Assembly (NCBI GenBank): GCA_027028005.1
Contig: JALVKE010000006.1
Location: forward strand, 1-46,606
From: Persephonella sp.
Lineage (GTDB): Bacteria; Aquificota; Aquificia; Aquificales; Hydrogenothermaceae
Length of the DNA stretch: 46,606 nucleotides
Direction: 5' to 3'
A program made the position numbers and the translations under genes. Numbering within the stretch: the stretch's first letter is position 1; the number at the start of each line of letters is the position of its first letter. Below are positions 7,584 through 16,474 of this stretch, one piece after another. The notes beneath the pieces are model-generated. The model was not told the DNA's origin and made no database searches. It saw nothing but the letters and a program-made list of their open reading frames with translations.

Positions 7584-8849
7584 ATGAAAAGAAAAGTATT
7601 TTCTATATTTATCTCTATTATCTTACTAAAAGCAGCATCAGGAATAACCTTAAAAGAAGCTGTAGAAAGAGTAAAACAAGTTTCCCCCCTTTATAAAGAG
7701 TATAAAACACAGTTAAAATCTCAGTATTTTACTTACAAAACATGGATATCCCCATTTTTACCTAATATTTCATACTCTTTTGGATACACAAAATATAGAG
7801 ATAATGATCCTAATTATTTTTCAAGAAATCATATCTTAAATGTTAACTGGAATATCTATGACAGTGGTAATGCTATATTCAATAGAAAAATTCTAAAATA
7901 TAACTATCTTTCTTCAAAAGAACAGTTTAATGAAAATGTATTAGATCTTATCTACAATGTAAAATACGCGTATATAAAATGTGCTGTATCTAAAGAGATA
8001 GTTCAATTTAGAAAAACTCAATTAAAAGCTGCCGAGGTAAACTTTAAGATAGCAAAAAGAAAAAAGCAGCTTGGTCTTGTTAAAAAATCAGATGTTCTTC
8101 AAGCACAGGTTAGATATGAAACAGCTAAATATCAGCTAGAGCAAGCAAAAAATCAATACTTAAAGGATCTTGCAGAACTTAACAGCTGGTTAAATCTTCC
8201 CTTAGATAAGAAAACGAACATAAATCTAAATGATTTTTTTGCTTATGCAGATAACGATATATTTCCATACTACAAGTTAGAAGATATTATGTTTAGAAAA
8301 AGATCTGTCTTACAACAGCTTAAATACTCTGTGAAATCCTCAAAGTATGCTACGAAAAAAGCTTTGGCCTCATTTTCCCCGTATATATCTCTATCTTTTT
8401 CTAGAAGTAAATACTTTAATTCAATCTATGAAGAAAATGATTATACAACCACTTACTCTTTATCTATAAACTGGAATATATTTTCAGGACTGCAAAGATT
8501 TTACATATATCTTTCAACAAAAGAAAACTACAAATCTACCAAATATCAGCTTTTAGAATTAAAAAGGAAACTAAAAGTTCATCTATACCAAACATATACA
8601 GATTTAAAAACTGCAGTAGCTAAACTAAAAGTAGCAAAAGCTCTACTAGAAGAAGCAAATCAAAACTATAAGCAAGCTTTAGGAGAGTATAAAGTAGGAA
8701 CAGGGGATATCCTATCGTTAATTAGAGCTGAGGAAGCTTTAGCTTCAGCCCACGAAACATATATTAACTCTCTTTTTGATATAGCAATATCAAAACTTTC
8801 AATAGAAAGACAGTTAGGCATTGATAATATCAAAGAGGTTATAAAATGA
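7584..8849 (+). CDS. TolC-family outer-membrane efflux protein
   Basis: A 421-aa outer-membrane channel protein. A signal peptide (ending near KAASG) is followed by two internally similar halves with long coiled-coil helices, the TolC fold. Typical segments are FKIAKRKKQLGLVKKSDVLQ and, in the second half, YKQALGEYKVGTGDILSLIRAEEAL. The latter is the well-known YxxGxxxxLxLLxAE-like motif. It overlaps the next gene by 4 bp (ATGA). It forms the outer channel for the MacA-like adaptor and the ABC ATPase encoded next. Confidence 0.9.
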   Translation: MKRKVFSIFISIILLKAASGITLKEAVERVKQVSPLYKEYKTQLKSQYFTYKTWISPFLPNISYSFGYTKYRDNDPNYFSRNHILNVNWNIYDSGNAIFNRKILKYNYLSSKEQFNENVLDLIYNVKYAYIKCAVSKEIVQFRKTQLKAAEVNFKIAKRKKQLGLVKKSDVLQAQVRYETAKYQLEQAKNQYLKDLAELNSWLNLPLDKKTNINLNDFFAYADNDIFPYYKLEDIMFRKRSVLQQLKYSVKSSKYATKKALASFSPYISLSFSRSKYFNSIYEENDYTTTYSLSINWNIFSGLQRFYIYLSTKENYKSTKYQLLELKRKLKVHLYQTYTDLKTAVAKLKVAKALLEEANQNYKQALGEYKVGTGDILSLIRAEEALASAHETYINSLFDIAISKLSIERQLGIDNIKEVIK

Positions 8850-10075
8850 AAAAAGTTTTAACTGTTCTTTTTCTTCTAGTGCTCGTTGCTAGTGGATTTT
8901 TTGCTTATAAAAAATTTTTCTCAAAAAAAGAAACGATAAAAGTCTTGGAAACAGCAAAAGTTATAAGAGGGAAAATAAGAAATATAATAAACGCAACAGC
9001 AATAGTAAAAACACAGGTTAACGCATATGTAAAAGTAGGAGCTAGAGCAACAGGGACTATACAGGAAATGAATGTAGATATAGGAGACCATGTTAAAAAA
9101 GGACAGTTAATAGCAGTTATAGATCAAAGAGAGATAAAAAAAGAGATAAAGAAAGCAGAAGCTAGATATAAAGAAGCAGTAGCAAAGCTAGAAAATATAA
9201 AAAAAGTTTATCCAGCAAAAATAAAAGAAGCTAAAGAAAAATTAAAAGAAGCTCAGGCAAATTACAACTTTGCTTTATGGAAATATAATAGAGAAAAAAA
9301 ACTTTTGAAAGAAGAGTTTACAACAGAAGAAAACTATCAGATTGCTAAAAAAGAATTAGAGAGGAAGAAAGCACAGTTAGATGCAGCAAAAGCAACACTA
9401 CAAAAACTTAAGAGAGAATATGAAACTTATCTAAAGGAAGCAAGACAGAATGTAAAGTTTGCAAAGGAAGAGTTAGAAAAACAGAAAGTAAGATTAACCT
9501 ACACACTTATATATTCACCTATTGATGGCGTTGTTTCAAAAATTGCAGCAAGAAAAGGAGAAACAGTAGTAGCAGGTCTACAGGTAGCAAATCTTATAAC
9601 AATTTTAGATCCTACAAAGCTTGAAGTAAGAATATACACAGATGAAACAGATATTGGGAAAGTAAAACCGGGACAAAAAGTTCTCTACTTTGTAGATGCT
9701 TATCCAGATAAAGTTTTTAAAGGAGTTATATCTAGTATTTACCCAGAACCTGTAGTTAAACAAAATATTGTCTACTACATGTCCATTGTAAAAGTAAAAC
9801 CTGAATACACAAAATATCTAAAACCAGAAATGACTGTATACGCAAAGATAATAACAGGAGAAAAAGATAATGCACTTTTGATACCTAATGAAGCTCTTAG
9901 ATATGAAAGGGGAAAGGAGTATGTTTATAAAATAGTAAATGGTAAGCCTGTAAAAACATATATAAAAACTGGATGGATGGATGAAAAATATACAGAAGTA
10001 TTAAGTGGTCTTAAAGAAGGAGATATTATTGCTGTAAAAGTAATTGTCCCTAAAAAGACAAAAGAGCTAAGATAG
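8846..10075 (+). CDS. MacA-like periplasmic adaptor of an ABC efflux pump
   Basis: A 409-aa RND/ABC-type membrane fusion protein. The N-terminal membrane anchor is at about residues 5-22. The lipoyl domain is split by a coiled coil: GTIQEMNVDIGDHVKKGQ before it and IYSPIDGVVSKIAARKGETV after it. The beta-barrel (RIYTDETDIGKVKPGQKV) and a C-terminal membrane-proximal domain (IPNEALRY, GLKEGDIIAV) follow. This domain order is that of MacA and related adaptors. The next gene's ATG follows its TAG stop without a gap. Confidence 0.88.
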   Translation: MKKVLTVLFLLVLVASGFFAYKKFFSKKETIKVLETAKVIRGKIRNIINATAIVKTQVNAYVKVGARATGTIQEMNVDIGDHVKKGQLIAVIDQREIKKEIKKAEARYKEAVAKLENIKKVYPAKIKEAKEKLKEAQANYNFALWKYNREKKLLKEEFTTEENYQIAKKELERKKAQLDAAKATLQKLKREYETYLKEARQNVKFAKEELEKQKVRLTYTLIYSPIDGVVSKIAARKGETVVAGLQVANLITILDPTKLEVRIYTDETDIGKVKPGQKVLYFVDAYPDKVFKGVISSIYPEPVVKQNIVYYMSIVKVKPEYTKYLKPEMTVYAKIITGEKDNALLIPNEALRYERGKEYVYKIVNGKPVKTYIKTGWMDEKYTEVLSGLKEGDIIAVKVIVPKKTKELR

Positions 10076-10753
10076 ATGGAAGATATAATCATAAAACTAG
10101 AAAATATAAAAAAAGTATATGAAAACTATGGAGTAAAAACAGAGGTCTTAAAAGGAATAAATCTAATTATTAGAAAAGGAGAGTTCGTTGCTATTGTAGG
10201 AGTAAGTGGAAGTGGAAAAACAACACTTATGAACATAATAGGATGTTTAGATACACCTACTGAGGGAAAATATTATCTAGAAGGAAAGGATGTTTCAAAG
10301 CTTGATGATGATCAGTTATCAGAAATAAGAAACAAATATATAGGATTTGTATTTCAAAACTTTTATCTTATACCATACCTTACAGCTTTAGAAAATGTTA
10401 TTGTCCCCACCATATACGCAAAAAATCCACCTAAAAATCCTGAGAAAAGAGCAAAAGAACTTTTAAAGCAGGTGAATTTAGAAGATAAAATCAACTATAA
10501 GCCAAATCAACTTTCAGGTGGACAACAACAGAGAGTGGCTATAGCGAGAGCTTTAATAAATAATCCTGAAATAATTTTAGCAGATGAACCTACAGGAGCT
10601 CTTGATAGAAAAACGGCAAAAGAAATAATGTCTATATTTAAAGATCTACATAAAAAAGGAAAAACAATAATCATTGTTACTCATGATCCAGAGATTGCAA
10701 ATCAAGCAGAAAGAATAATTCATATAGAAGACGGAAGGATAAAAGAAGAATAA
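10076..10753 (+). CDS. ABC transporter ATPase, MacB/LolD type
   Basis: A 225-aa stand-alone ATPase. Walker A GVSGSGKT lies at about residues 42-49. The Q-loop is in [18 protein letters not shown], the signature is [15 protein letters not shown], Walker B is [12 protein letters not shown], and the switch His is in IVTHD. These features place it in the MacB/LolD/FtsE group. In MacB the permease is normally fused or encoded next. Here the reading frame stops after the ATPase and the next gene is an unrelated glycosyltransferase, so the permease must lie elsewhere or has been lost. Confidence 0.9.
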   Translation: MEDIIIKLENIKKVYENYGVKTEVLKGINLIIRKGEFVAIVGVSGSGKTTLMNIIGCLDTPTEGKYYLEGKDVSKLDDDQLSEIRNKYIGFVFQNFYLIPYLTALENVIVPTIYAKNPPKNPEKRAKELLKQVNLEDKINYKPNQLSGGQQQRVAIARALINNPEIILADEPTGALDRKTAKEIMSIFKDLHKKGKTIIIVTHDPEIANQAERIIHIEDGRIKEE

Positions 10754-10849
10754 ATTTACAAGCTTTATAAAAGATGTCTTGTTGTAAAATAGTTACCCTG
10801 GCACAAATTTTGATCTCTTTTTATTAAATCCCAATAAAAGAGAAAATGA

Positions 10850-12010
10850 ATGAAGGAATTAACAGTAGTTCATGGTTTCCAACAGTATCTTGATTATACA
10901 GAAAACTGGGCTTACAAACTCATAAGGAACATACCAGATACAAGAACAATAATAATCGCAAAGGAGTTTTTAAGATACAACTTTTATACACCGGAGTTTG
11001 AGTATATAGAATTTCCTGTAAAAAGAATTGACACAAAAAATAAAAAATTATGGATAAAACTTTTTAACAGGATTGTTTATTACCTGTTAAAGATATATCC
11101 AAGATATGTAAAAAGTTTATTAGGTGATAAAAAATTTGACATTCTTCATTCTCACTTTGCATACGCAGGATATGAGTATATTAAGCTAGCAAGAATACTA
11201 AAAGCAAAACATGTAGTATCTTTTTATGGTCTTGATTATGAATTTTTACCGTACAACTGGCCTGAATGGAAAAAGAGGTACTTTAAATTGTTCAAAGAAG
11301 CAGATGCGTTTATATGTGAAGGTAAACATGGGGCAAAAATACTTCGTCAAATGGGATGTCCTCCGGAAAAAATACATGTAATAAAGTTAGGAGTAGAGGT
11401 TGATAAAATACCATTTTACAAAAGAAAAAAAGAAAAAAATCAACTAAAACTTGTTCAAGTTGCAAGTTTTAGAGAGAAAAAGGGACAGATATATACAGTA
11501 CAGGCTTTTTATAAAGCTTTAAAAAACTGTCCTAATATGAGCTTAACCTTTGTAGGAACAGGAAAAACAAGAAAAGAAGTAGAAAATCTTGTTGAGAAAT
11601 TTAAAATAAAAGATAAAGTTAAGTTTATTGATGTTATAGATTACACAGAACTCTATGATTTTTTAAAAGATTTTCATGTTTTTATACAACCTAGTGTATA
11701 CACTGAAGATAGAGACTGTGAAGGGGGAGCTCCAATTGCTTTACTTGATGCTCAGGCAACAGGGATGCCAGTTATTTCAACAATTCACTGTGATATTCCT
11801 GAGGAGGTTATACACGGTAAAACAGGTTATTTAGCTCCTGAAAAAGATATAGAAAATTTAGCTAAAGGTATAGAAACATTCTATAAAATGGATAATGATA
11901 TGTATAAACTGTTTTCAGAAAATGCGAGAAAACATGTAAAACAGGAATATAATATAAAGAAAAATGCTCAAAAATTACAAGAGTTATATAGGACATTAAT
12001 AAATGGGTAA
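10850..12010 (+). CDS. GT4-family glycosyltransferase
   Basis: A 386-aa GT-B fold glycosyltransferase. The C-terminal half shows LVQVASFREKKGQIYTVQA, LTFVGTGKTR, and the donor-binding EGGAPIALLDAQATGMPVIST motif with its E-x7-E-like pattern. The N-terminal acceptor half includes DILHSHFAYAG and VVSFYGLDYE. It probably adds a sugar to a surface glycan or lipopolysaccharide. No good ribosome binding site is visible. An AT-rich hairpin (CTCTTTTTATT with AATAAAAGAG, 10813-10842) lies just before the ATG. It overlaps the next gene by 8 bp. Confidence 0.88.
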   Translation: MKELTVVHGFQQYLDYTENWAYKLIRNIPDTRTIIIAKEFLRYNFYTPEFEYIEFPVKRIDTKNKKLWIKLFNRIVYYLLKIYPRYVKSLLGDKKFDILHSHFAYAGYEYIKLARILKAKHVVSFYGLDYEFLPYNWPEWKKRYFKLFKEADAFICEGKHGAKILRQMGCPPEKIHVIKLGVEVDKIPFYKRKKEKNQLKLVQVASFREKKGQIYTVQAFYKALKNCPNMSLTFVGTGKTRKEVENLVEKFKIKDKVKFIDVIDYTELYDFLKDFHVFIQPSVYTEDRDCEGGAPIALLDAQATGMPVISTIHCDIPEEVIHGKTGYLAPEKDIENLAKGIETFYKMDNDMYKLFSENARKHVKQEYNIKKNAQKLQELYRTLING

Positions 12011-13082
12011 AAAAGTTTATATAATTGTTTTAAATTACAACGGTTGGAAAGATACTATAGAGTGTTTAGAGAGTATATTTAGGCAAAACTATAGAAACTA
12101 TCAAGTTATTGTCGTTGATAATAACTCAAAAGATAATTCTTACGAGTATATAAAAAGATGGGCAAATGGAGAATTTGAACTTTTCGTTCCTGATACAAAC
12201 CCTTTAAAATCTCTTGTATATCCCCCTATAAAAAAACCAATTCCAATAGAATGTCTAACAGGAAAAAAATTTGAAAAAACACAATGTTTGATAAAAAACA
12301 GCTTAAATATTGGAGAAATAGAACCTACAACATCTGAGCCTCTCATTCTTATCCAATCAACAGAAAATCTTGGTTATGCAGGCGGAAATAACTTAGGAAT
12401 TAAATATGCATTAAGTAAAAATGATTTTGAATATATATGGGTACTTAATAACGATACTGTTGTTAAGGAAGATACATTAGAAAATCTTATTAAATGTGCA
12501 GAAGAAAAAGGAGAAAAAGTCAATCCCTTAGGTTCTATTCTTTTATACTATGATAATCCTAACTTTATTCAGGCAGCTGGTGGTAAATTTAATTCTTTTT
12601 TTATAGTAGGAAAACATTTATTTAGTAATGAACAATATACAAATAAATTAATTAATAAGTTAAAAAAAATAAAAATAGACTATCCTGTTGGTGCTTCTCT
12701 ATTATTCCACAAAAAATTTCTAAAAGAAGTAGGTCTCCTAGATGAAGATTATTTTATTTATTACGAAGAAATAGATATTGTAAGTAGAGGTAAAGAAAAA
12801 GGTTATCAACCGGACATTTGTATTGAAAGTATTTTATATCATAAAGAATCTTCAACAATAGAAAAAGTAAATGAAAGCATATCTACTTTTTCTGATTTTT
12901 ATGCAGTAAGAAATAGAATTTTATTCACTAAAAAAAGAGCAAAAAATAAGCTTATATTTGCCTATTTAAGCATATTCTTCTCTCTACTTAATAGAATAAA
13001 AAGAAAAGAATTCAAAAAAGCAAAAAACATACTTAAAATTCTTCTTCAGGGGGAGAAATGCTCTTTCAAAGATTCTGGTTAA
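12003..13082 (+). CDS. GT2-family glycosyltransferase (rhamnosyltransferase-like)
   Basis: A 359-aa GT-A fold transferase. VYIIVLNYNGWKDTIECLESI and VIVVDNNSKDNSYEY form the nucleotide-binding start. LGYAGGNNLGI and the metal-binding region WVLNNDTVV follow, then DEDYFIYYEEIDIVSRG. About 65 residues between DNNSKD and ENLGYAGG are extra compared with a minimal GT2 domain and look like a lineage-specific insertion. The family transfers rhamnose or similar sugars onto polysaccharide precursors. Its 3' end overlaps the ligase-like gene by 25 bp, so the three glycan genes form one unit. Confidence 0.87.
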   Translation: MGKKVYIIVLNYNGWKDTIECLESIFRQNYRNYQVIVVDNNSKDNSYEYIKRWANGEFELFVPDTNPLKSLVYPPIKKPIPIECLTGKKFEKTQCLIKNSLNIGEIEPTTSEPLILIQSTENLGYAGGNNLGIKYALSKNDFEYIWVLNNDTVVKEDTLENLIKCAEEKGEKVNPLGSILLYYDNPNFIQAAGGKFNSFFIVGKHLFSNEQYTNKLINKLKKIKIDYPVGASLLFHKKFLKEVGLLDEDYFIYYEEIDIVSRGKEKGYQPDICIESILYHKESSTIEKVNESISTFSDFYAVRNRILFTKKRAKNKLIFAYLSIFFSLLNRIKRKEFKKAKNILKILLQGEKCSFKDSG

Positions 13083-14299
13083 TAAGTTATTTCCTTCTAT
13101 TTATACTACTATCTCTATCTGTTGTAAAAATACCTGTTGGATTTGAAGCAAGAGTTGGACAGATATTTCTTCTCTTTCTATTTAGCGTTTTGCTTTTATA
13201 TGATCTAAGATTTAAAACATTAAATATAAAAATCCTTATGTATTTTCTTACCTTCGGATTAATAGTAAGTTTAATAAGCAAGTTATCTACATATGAAAAA
13301 GTTGGAGAGGTGAAGTTTCTTATCAAATATCTGATAATCTTTCCTGGAGCATTTTATGTAGGAATGAAGATATTTCAACATTTAACTGTTAAAAAAATTC
13401 TTCTTATAATGGAAACAGCAGGTATTATATATGGTATATCAGCCTTCATCTTATACATACATCCTATTGAAGCTTTGATGCATATTAGAGAAGGGCTTGA
13501 AGGTTTTCAAGGAACATTTTATGAACCTTCTGGACTTGCTGAAGCTATTGGACTTATTTTTATAACATCTTTATCTTTGAGACTTCAGTTTAATCTATGG
13601 GAAAAACCTTACTATATATTTTCTGCTTATCTTTTTTTTCTTATAGTTGCTATCGCTACTAAAAATAAAACAATATGGATAGCTCTCTTCTCTGTTTTAA
13701 TTTTTGCAATAATTTATAAAGTCATTTTAGTTTTCCTTTTGGAAAAGAAACTTAAGTATCTATCTTTTAAGGATATCTATCATGGAGCTATAGAAAATAT
13801 AACAAAGATAAGTATCATCAAAATAACTTTTATTTTAATAACCTTTGGAATGTTCTTATATCTGTACAATGCATCTTTAGAAGAACCAATCTTTTCAGAG
13901 AAGATACTTGAAGAAAAGATAAAAACAGAAAGAGGTAAAGCCTTCTGGGCAGTTATAAAACTACTTGAAAAAAGTCACTGGTTAGGAGGATACGGTTATG
14001 GCTTTGTAGAGGCATATTTCTCTAAATCTAGACAGGAAATCCTCGGTCTTGGAGAAGGTGTATCTATGATTTTCAACTCTTACCTTGATGCATGGCTTGC
14101 AGGAAGCATTATCAATCTATTTTTCCAACTTTCACTGCTAGTTATATCCTTTAGTTTTAAATATTTTCCTACAATGTTTATTCCATTATTTCTTTTTATT
14201 GGAGCAAATTTAAATCCTCTATACGGAGATGAGTACTACTATCTTTTTTTGGGAATGTCTTTTGGATTTAAAAAGTTTTATGATCAGCTAAAGATCTGA
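13058..14299 (+). CDS. O-antigen ligase/polymerase-like membrane protein
   Basis: A 413-aa polytopic membrane protein with about ten hydrophobic segments. A large loop between later segments holds SHWLGGYGYGFVEAYF, reminiscent of the G-x-G region of Wzy_C/WaaL proteins. Family assignment is by topology and gene context with two glycosyltransferases. It starts at an ATG behind GGGGGAG inside the GT2 gene. Its 3' end overlaps the convergent aat gene by 12 bp, leaving no room for a separate terminator. Confidence 0.7.
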   Translation: MLFQRFWLISYFLLFILLSLSVVKIPVGFEARVGQIFLLFLFSVLLLYDLRFKTLNIKILMYFLTFGLIVSLISKLSTYEKVGEVKFLIKYLIIFPGAFYVGMKIFQHLTVKKILLIMETAGIIYGISAFILYIHPIEALMHIREGLEGFQGTFYEPSGLAEAIGLIFITSLSLRLQFNLWEKPYYIFSAYLFFLIVAIATKNKTIWIALFSVLIFAIIYKVILVFLLEKKLKYLSFKDIYHGAIENITKISIIKITFILITFGMFLYLYNASLEEPIFSEKILEEKIKTERGKAFWAVIKLLEKSHWLGGYGYGFVEAYFSKSRQEILGLGEGVSMIFNSYLDAWLAGSIINLFFQLSLLVISFSFKYFPTMFIPLFLFIGANLNPLYGDEYYYLFLGMSFGFKKFYDQLKI

Positions 14300-14971
14300 C
14301 CATTTTCCTTTTATTGTTGGTTTTTTTAAAGAGGTCTTTAATCTATCTAAAAATTCTTCTCTAGGTATATCTACTGCACCAAATTTAGCCATATGAGGTG
14401 TTGACTGCTGGCAGTCTATCATATCAAAATCTAAATCCTTTAGCTTATTAACAAGATAAACAAAAGCCACCTTTGAGGCATCAGAAACCTTATGAAACAT
14501 ACTTTCCCCAAAAAATGTTCCACCTAGAGAAACCCCATAAAGTCCTCCAACTAGCTCATTATTTAGATATGTTTCCACAGAATGGGCAAATCCTAGTTTA
14601 TGAAGTTCTATATAAGCATATATCATTTCAGGAGTAAGCCATGTTCCATCCTGCCCTGGTCTTGGAACAGATGCACAGCTTTTGATAACCTCTTCAAAAT
14701 TTGTATCAAACTTAACTGTAAAACCTTTGTTTTTTAAAATCTTCTTTAGATTTCTAGAAACTTTTAGATTTTCAGGAAAAAGAACCATTCTTGGATCTAA
14801 AGACCACCATAAAATAGGTTCACCTTCAGAATACCACGGAAATATACCTAGGGAGTAAGCAAATAAAAGTCTTTCTGGAGATAGATCCCCTCCTGCTGCT
14901 AAAGGAAAATCCTTTGGAGCAGAATAAGGGTCAGGAAACCATATATCATCTTTATCAAGCCATACAATCAT
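14288..14971 (-). CDS. aat: leucyl/phenylalanyl-tRNA--protein transferase
   Basis: Aat transfers Leu or Phe from aminoacyl-tRNA to N-terminal Arg/Lys of proteins, which marks them for ClpS/ClpAP-type degradation (N-degron pathway). Recognisable blocks are FPDPYSAPKDFPLAAGGDLS, YSLGIFPWYSEGEPILWWSLDPRMVL, SVETYLNNELVGGLYGVSLG and FFGESMFHKVSDASKVA. The length of 227 aa is normal. It is the last gene of the lolD-clpC-bamA-skp-lpxD-aat run, 4 bp after lpxD. A Clp ATPase in the same cluster gives a plausible functional link, although ClpC rather than ClpA is present. Confidence 0.95.
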   Translation of the reverse strand: MIVWLDKDDIWFPDPYSAPKDFPLAAGGDLSPERLLFAYSLGIFPWYSEGEPILWWSLDPRMVLFPENLKVSRNLKKILKNKGFTVKFDTNFEEVIKSCASVPRPGQDGTWLTPEMIYAYIELHKLGFAHSVETYLNNELVGGLYGVSLGGTFFGESMFHKVSDASKVAFVYLVNKLKDLDFDMIDCQQSTPHMAKFGAVDIPREEFLDRLKTSLKKPTIKGKWSDL

Positions 14972-14975
14972 ATAT

Positions 14976-15950
14976 CTATTTACTTTTAAAAAGTTCAGGA
15001 AGTTTATAGAGATAAATTAGTATCTTTTTCCATTTATTCCACTTAATAGCAGGAATATTTGCTCCATACACTCCCGGCTCTTTTAGATCTTTTCCCACTC
15101 CTGACTTTGCAGTAACAATAATATCGTTTCCTATGTTTATATGATCTGCTACTCCTACCTGTCCTGCTAGTATAACATTGTCTCCAACATTGCAGCTTCC
15201 AGCTATTCCAACCTGAGAAACAAGAATAGTATTTTTTCCTATTTTGCAGTTATGACCAACCATAACAAGGTTATCTATTTTTGTTCCTTCTTTTATGACT
15301 GTTTTATCAATCATAGCTCTATCGATAGTAGTATTTGCACCAATCTCAACATCATCTTCTATAACAACACTTCCTATATGATTTATCTTTATATGTTTTC
15401 CATCTTCCTGATAATAACCAAATCCATCTCCAGCAATAACTGCCCCTGAATGGATAATAACCCTGTTTCCAATTACTGTGTTTTTATAAATTGTTACCCT
15501 TGGATGTAAAGTGACATTTTCTCCTATCTTTGTATCTTTTCCAACAAATGTAAAAGGATATATTCTTGTATTGTTCCCAATCTCTACATTATCTTCTATG
15601 ACAACATAATCACCTATATAAATATTATCACCTAATTTAACATTTTTTCCTATAACTGCTGTTGGTGCGATAAAATGTTCTCTTTTTTCTTCAGGGTATA
15701 AAAGCTCTAAAAGTGAGTAGAAAACTTTCTCAGGAGAAGAAACGATGATCTGAGGCTTATTAATATCAAGTTTTTCTTTTGTTATAACTGCTCCAGCTTT
15801 ACTTTCTTTTACCACATCTAAATATTTTTTATCTTTTATAAAAACAATATCTTTTTCCCCTGCGTTTTCAGGAGAAGAAACACTTTTTATCTCAACATCT
15901 TCTCCTATCAGCTTTCCATTAAATTTTTTGGCTATTTCTGAAAGTTTCAT
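14976..15950 (-). CDS. lpxD: UDP-3-O-acylglucosamine N-acyltransferase
   Basis: LpxD adds the N-linked acyl chain in lipid A synthesis in the cytoplasm. The protein has the N-terminal uridine-binding domain (about residues 1-100, VSSPENAGEKDIVFIKD). A long left-handed beta-helix of hexapeptide repeats follows (IGKNVKLGDNIYIGDYVVIE and so on), with the catalytic region GDGFGYYQEDGKHIKINHIG and the motif MVGHNCKIG. 324 aa is close to the family length. It is preceded by skp with a 1-bp gap, an arrangement (bamA-skp-lpxD) shared by many Gram-negative bacteria. Confidence 0.95.
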   Translation of the reverse strand: MKLSEIAKKFNGKLIGEDVEIKSVSSPENAGEKDIVFIKDKKYLDVVKESKAGAVITKEKLDINKPQIIVSSPEKVFYSLLELLYPEEKREHFIAPTAVIGKNVKLGDNIYIGDYVVIEDNVEIGNNTRIYPFTFVGKDTKIGENVTLHPRVTIYKNTVIGNRVIIHSGAVIAGDGFGYYQEDGKHIKINHIGSVVIEDDVEIGANTTIDRAMIDKTVIKEGTKIDNLVMVGHNCKIGKNTILVSQVGIAGSCNVGDNVILAGQVGVADHINIGNDIIVTAKSGVGKDLKEPGVYGANIPAIKWNKWKKILIYLYKLPELFKSK

Positions 15951-15951
15951 G

Positions 15952-16461
15952 TTATCTGTTCATCTCTTTAATTATTTCCTGTGTTATATCAATTTTTGGC
16001 GAAGCGTATAAAACTCCTGCAAGCAAATTTTTTATAAAAACAATATCAATACCGTGTTTTTGAGCATACTGTTTAACAACCTTTTTAATTTTATCAACAA
16101 GTTCCTTTTCAGCTTTTGCTTTTAATTGATTAAGTTCTTGTGTAGCTTTCATCTGTAAATTTCTAATCTTTTCTTCTAGAAGCTTTTTCTCTTCCATTTT
16201 TTTCTTTTTACCTTCTTCACTTAAAACAGGACTTTTTAGCTGCTTATCAATTTCTTCATATTTCTTCTGAAGCTTTTCTAATTCTTTTTTATAGTAGGAA
16301 AGCTTAGCTTCCATCTCTTTTTTATACTTTAGCCCTTCTTTTGATTTCAACACAGCTTGCTCCATATCAACAACAGCAAACTTCACATCTTTTAAATCTT
16401 TTGTGTAACCTACAGAAACAAAAACAAATAAGGCTAAAAATGAAAGTAAAATTTTCTTCAA
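15952..16461 (-). CDS. skp: OmpH/Skp-like periplasmic chaperone
   Basis: A 169-aa periplasmic chaperone that carries outer-membrane proteins to the BAM complex. The signal peptide ends near VSVGYTKD. The mature protein starts with KFAVVDMEQAVLKSKEGLKYKKEME, the typical OmpH start, followed by a long coiled coil rich in Lys and Glu and an IDIVFIK strand. The start is a TTG codon with AAGGAGG 7 bp upstream, and no ATG is available. It lies between bamA and lpxD, as in many proteobacteria. Confidence 0.88.
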   Translation of the reverse strand: MKKILLSFLALFVFVSVGYTKDLKDVKFAVVDMEQAVLKSKEGLKYKKEMEAKLSYYKKELEKLQKKYEEIDKQLKSPVLSEEGKKKKMEEKKLLEEKIRNLQMKATQELNQLKAKAEKELVDKIKKVVKQYAQKHGIDIVFIKNLLAGVLYASPKIDITQEIIKEMNR

Positions 16462-16474
16462 TGTTATCCTCCTT

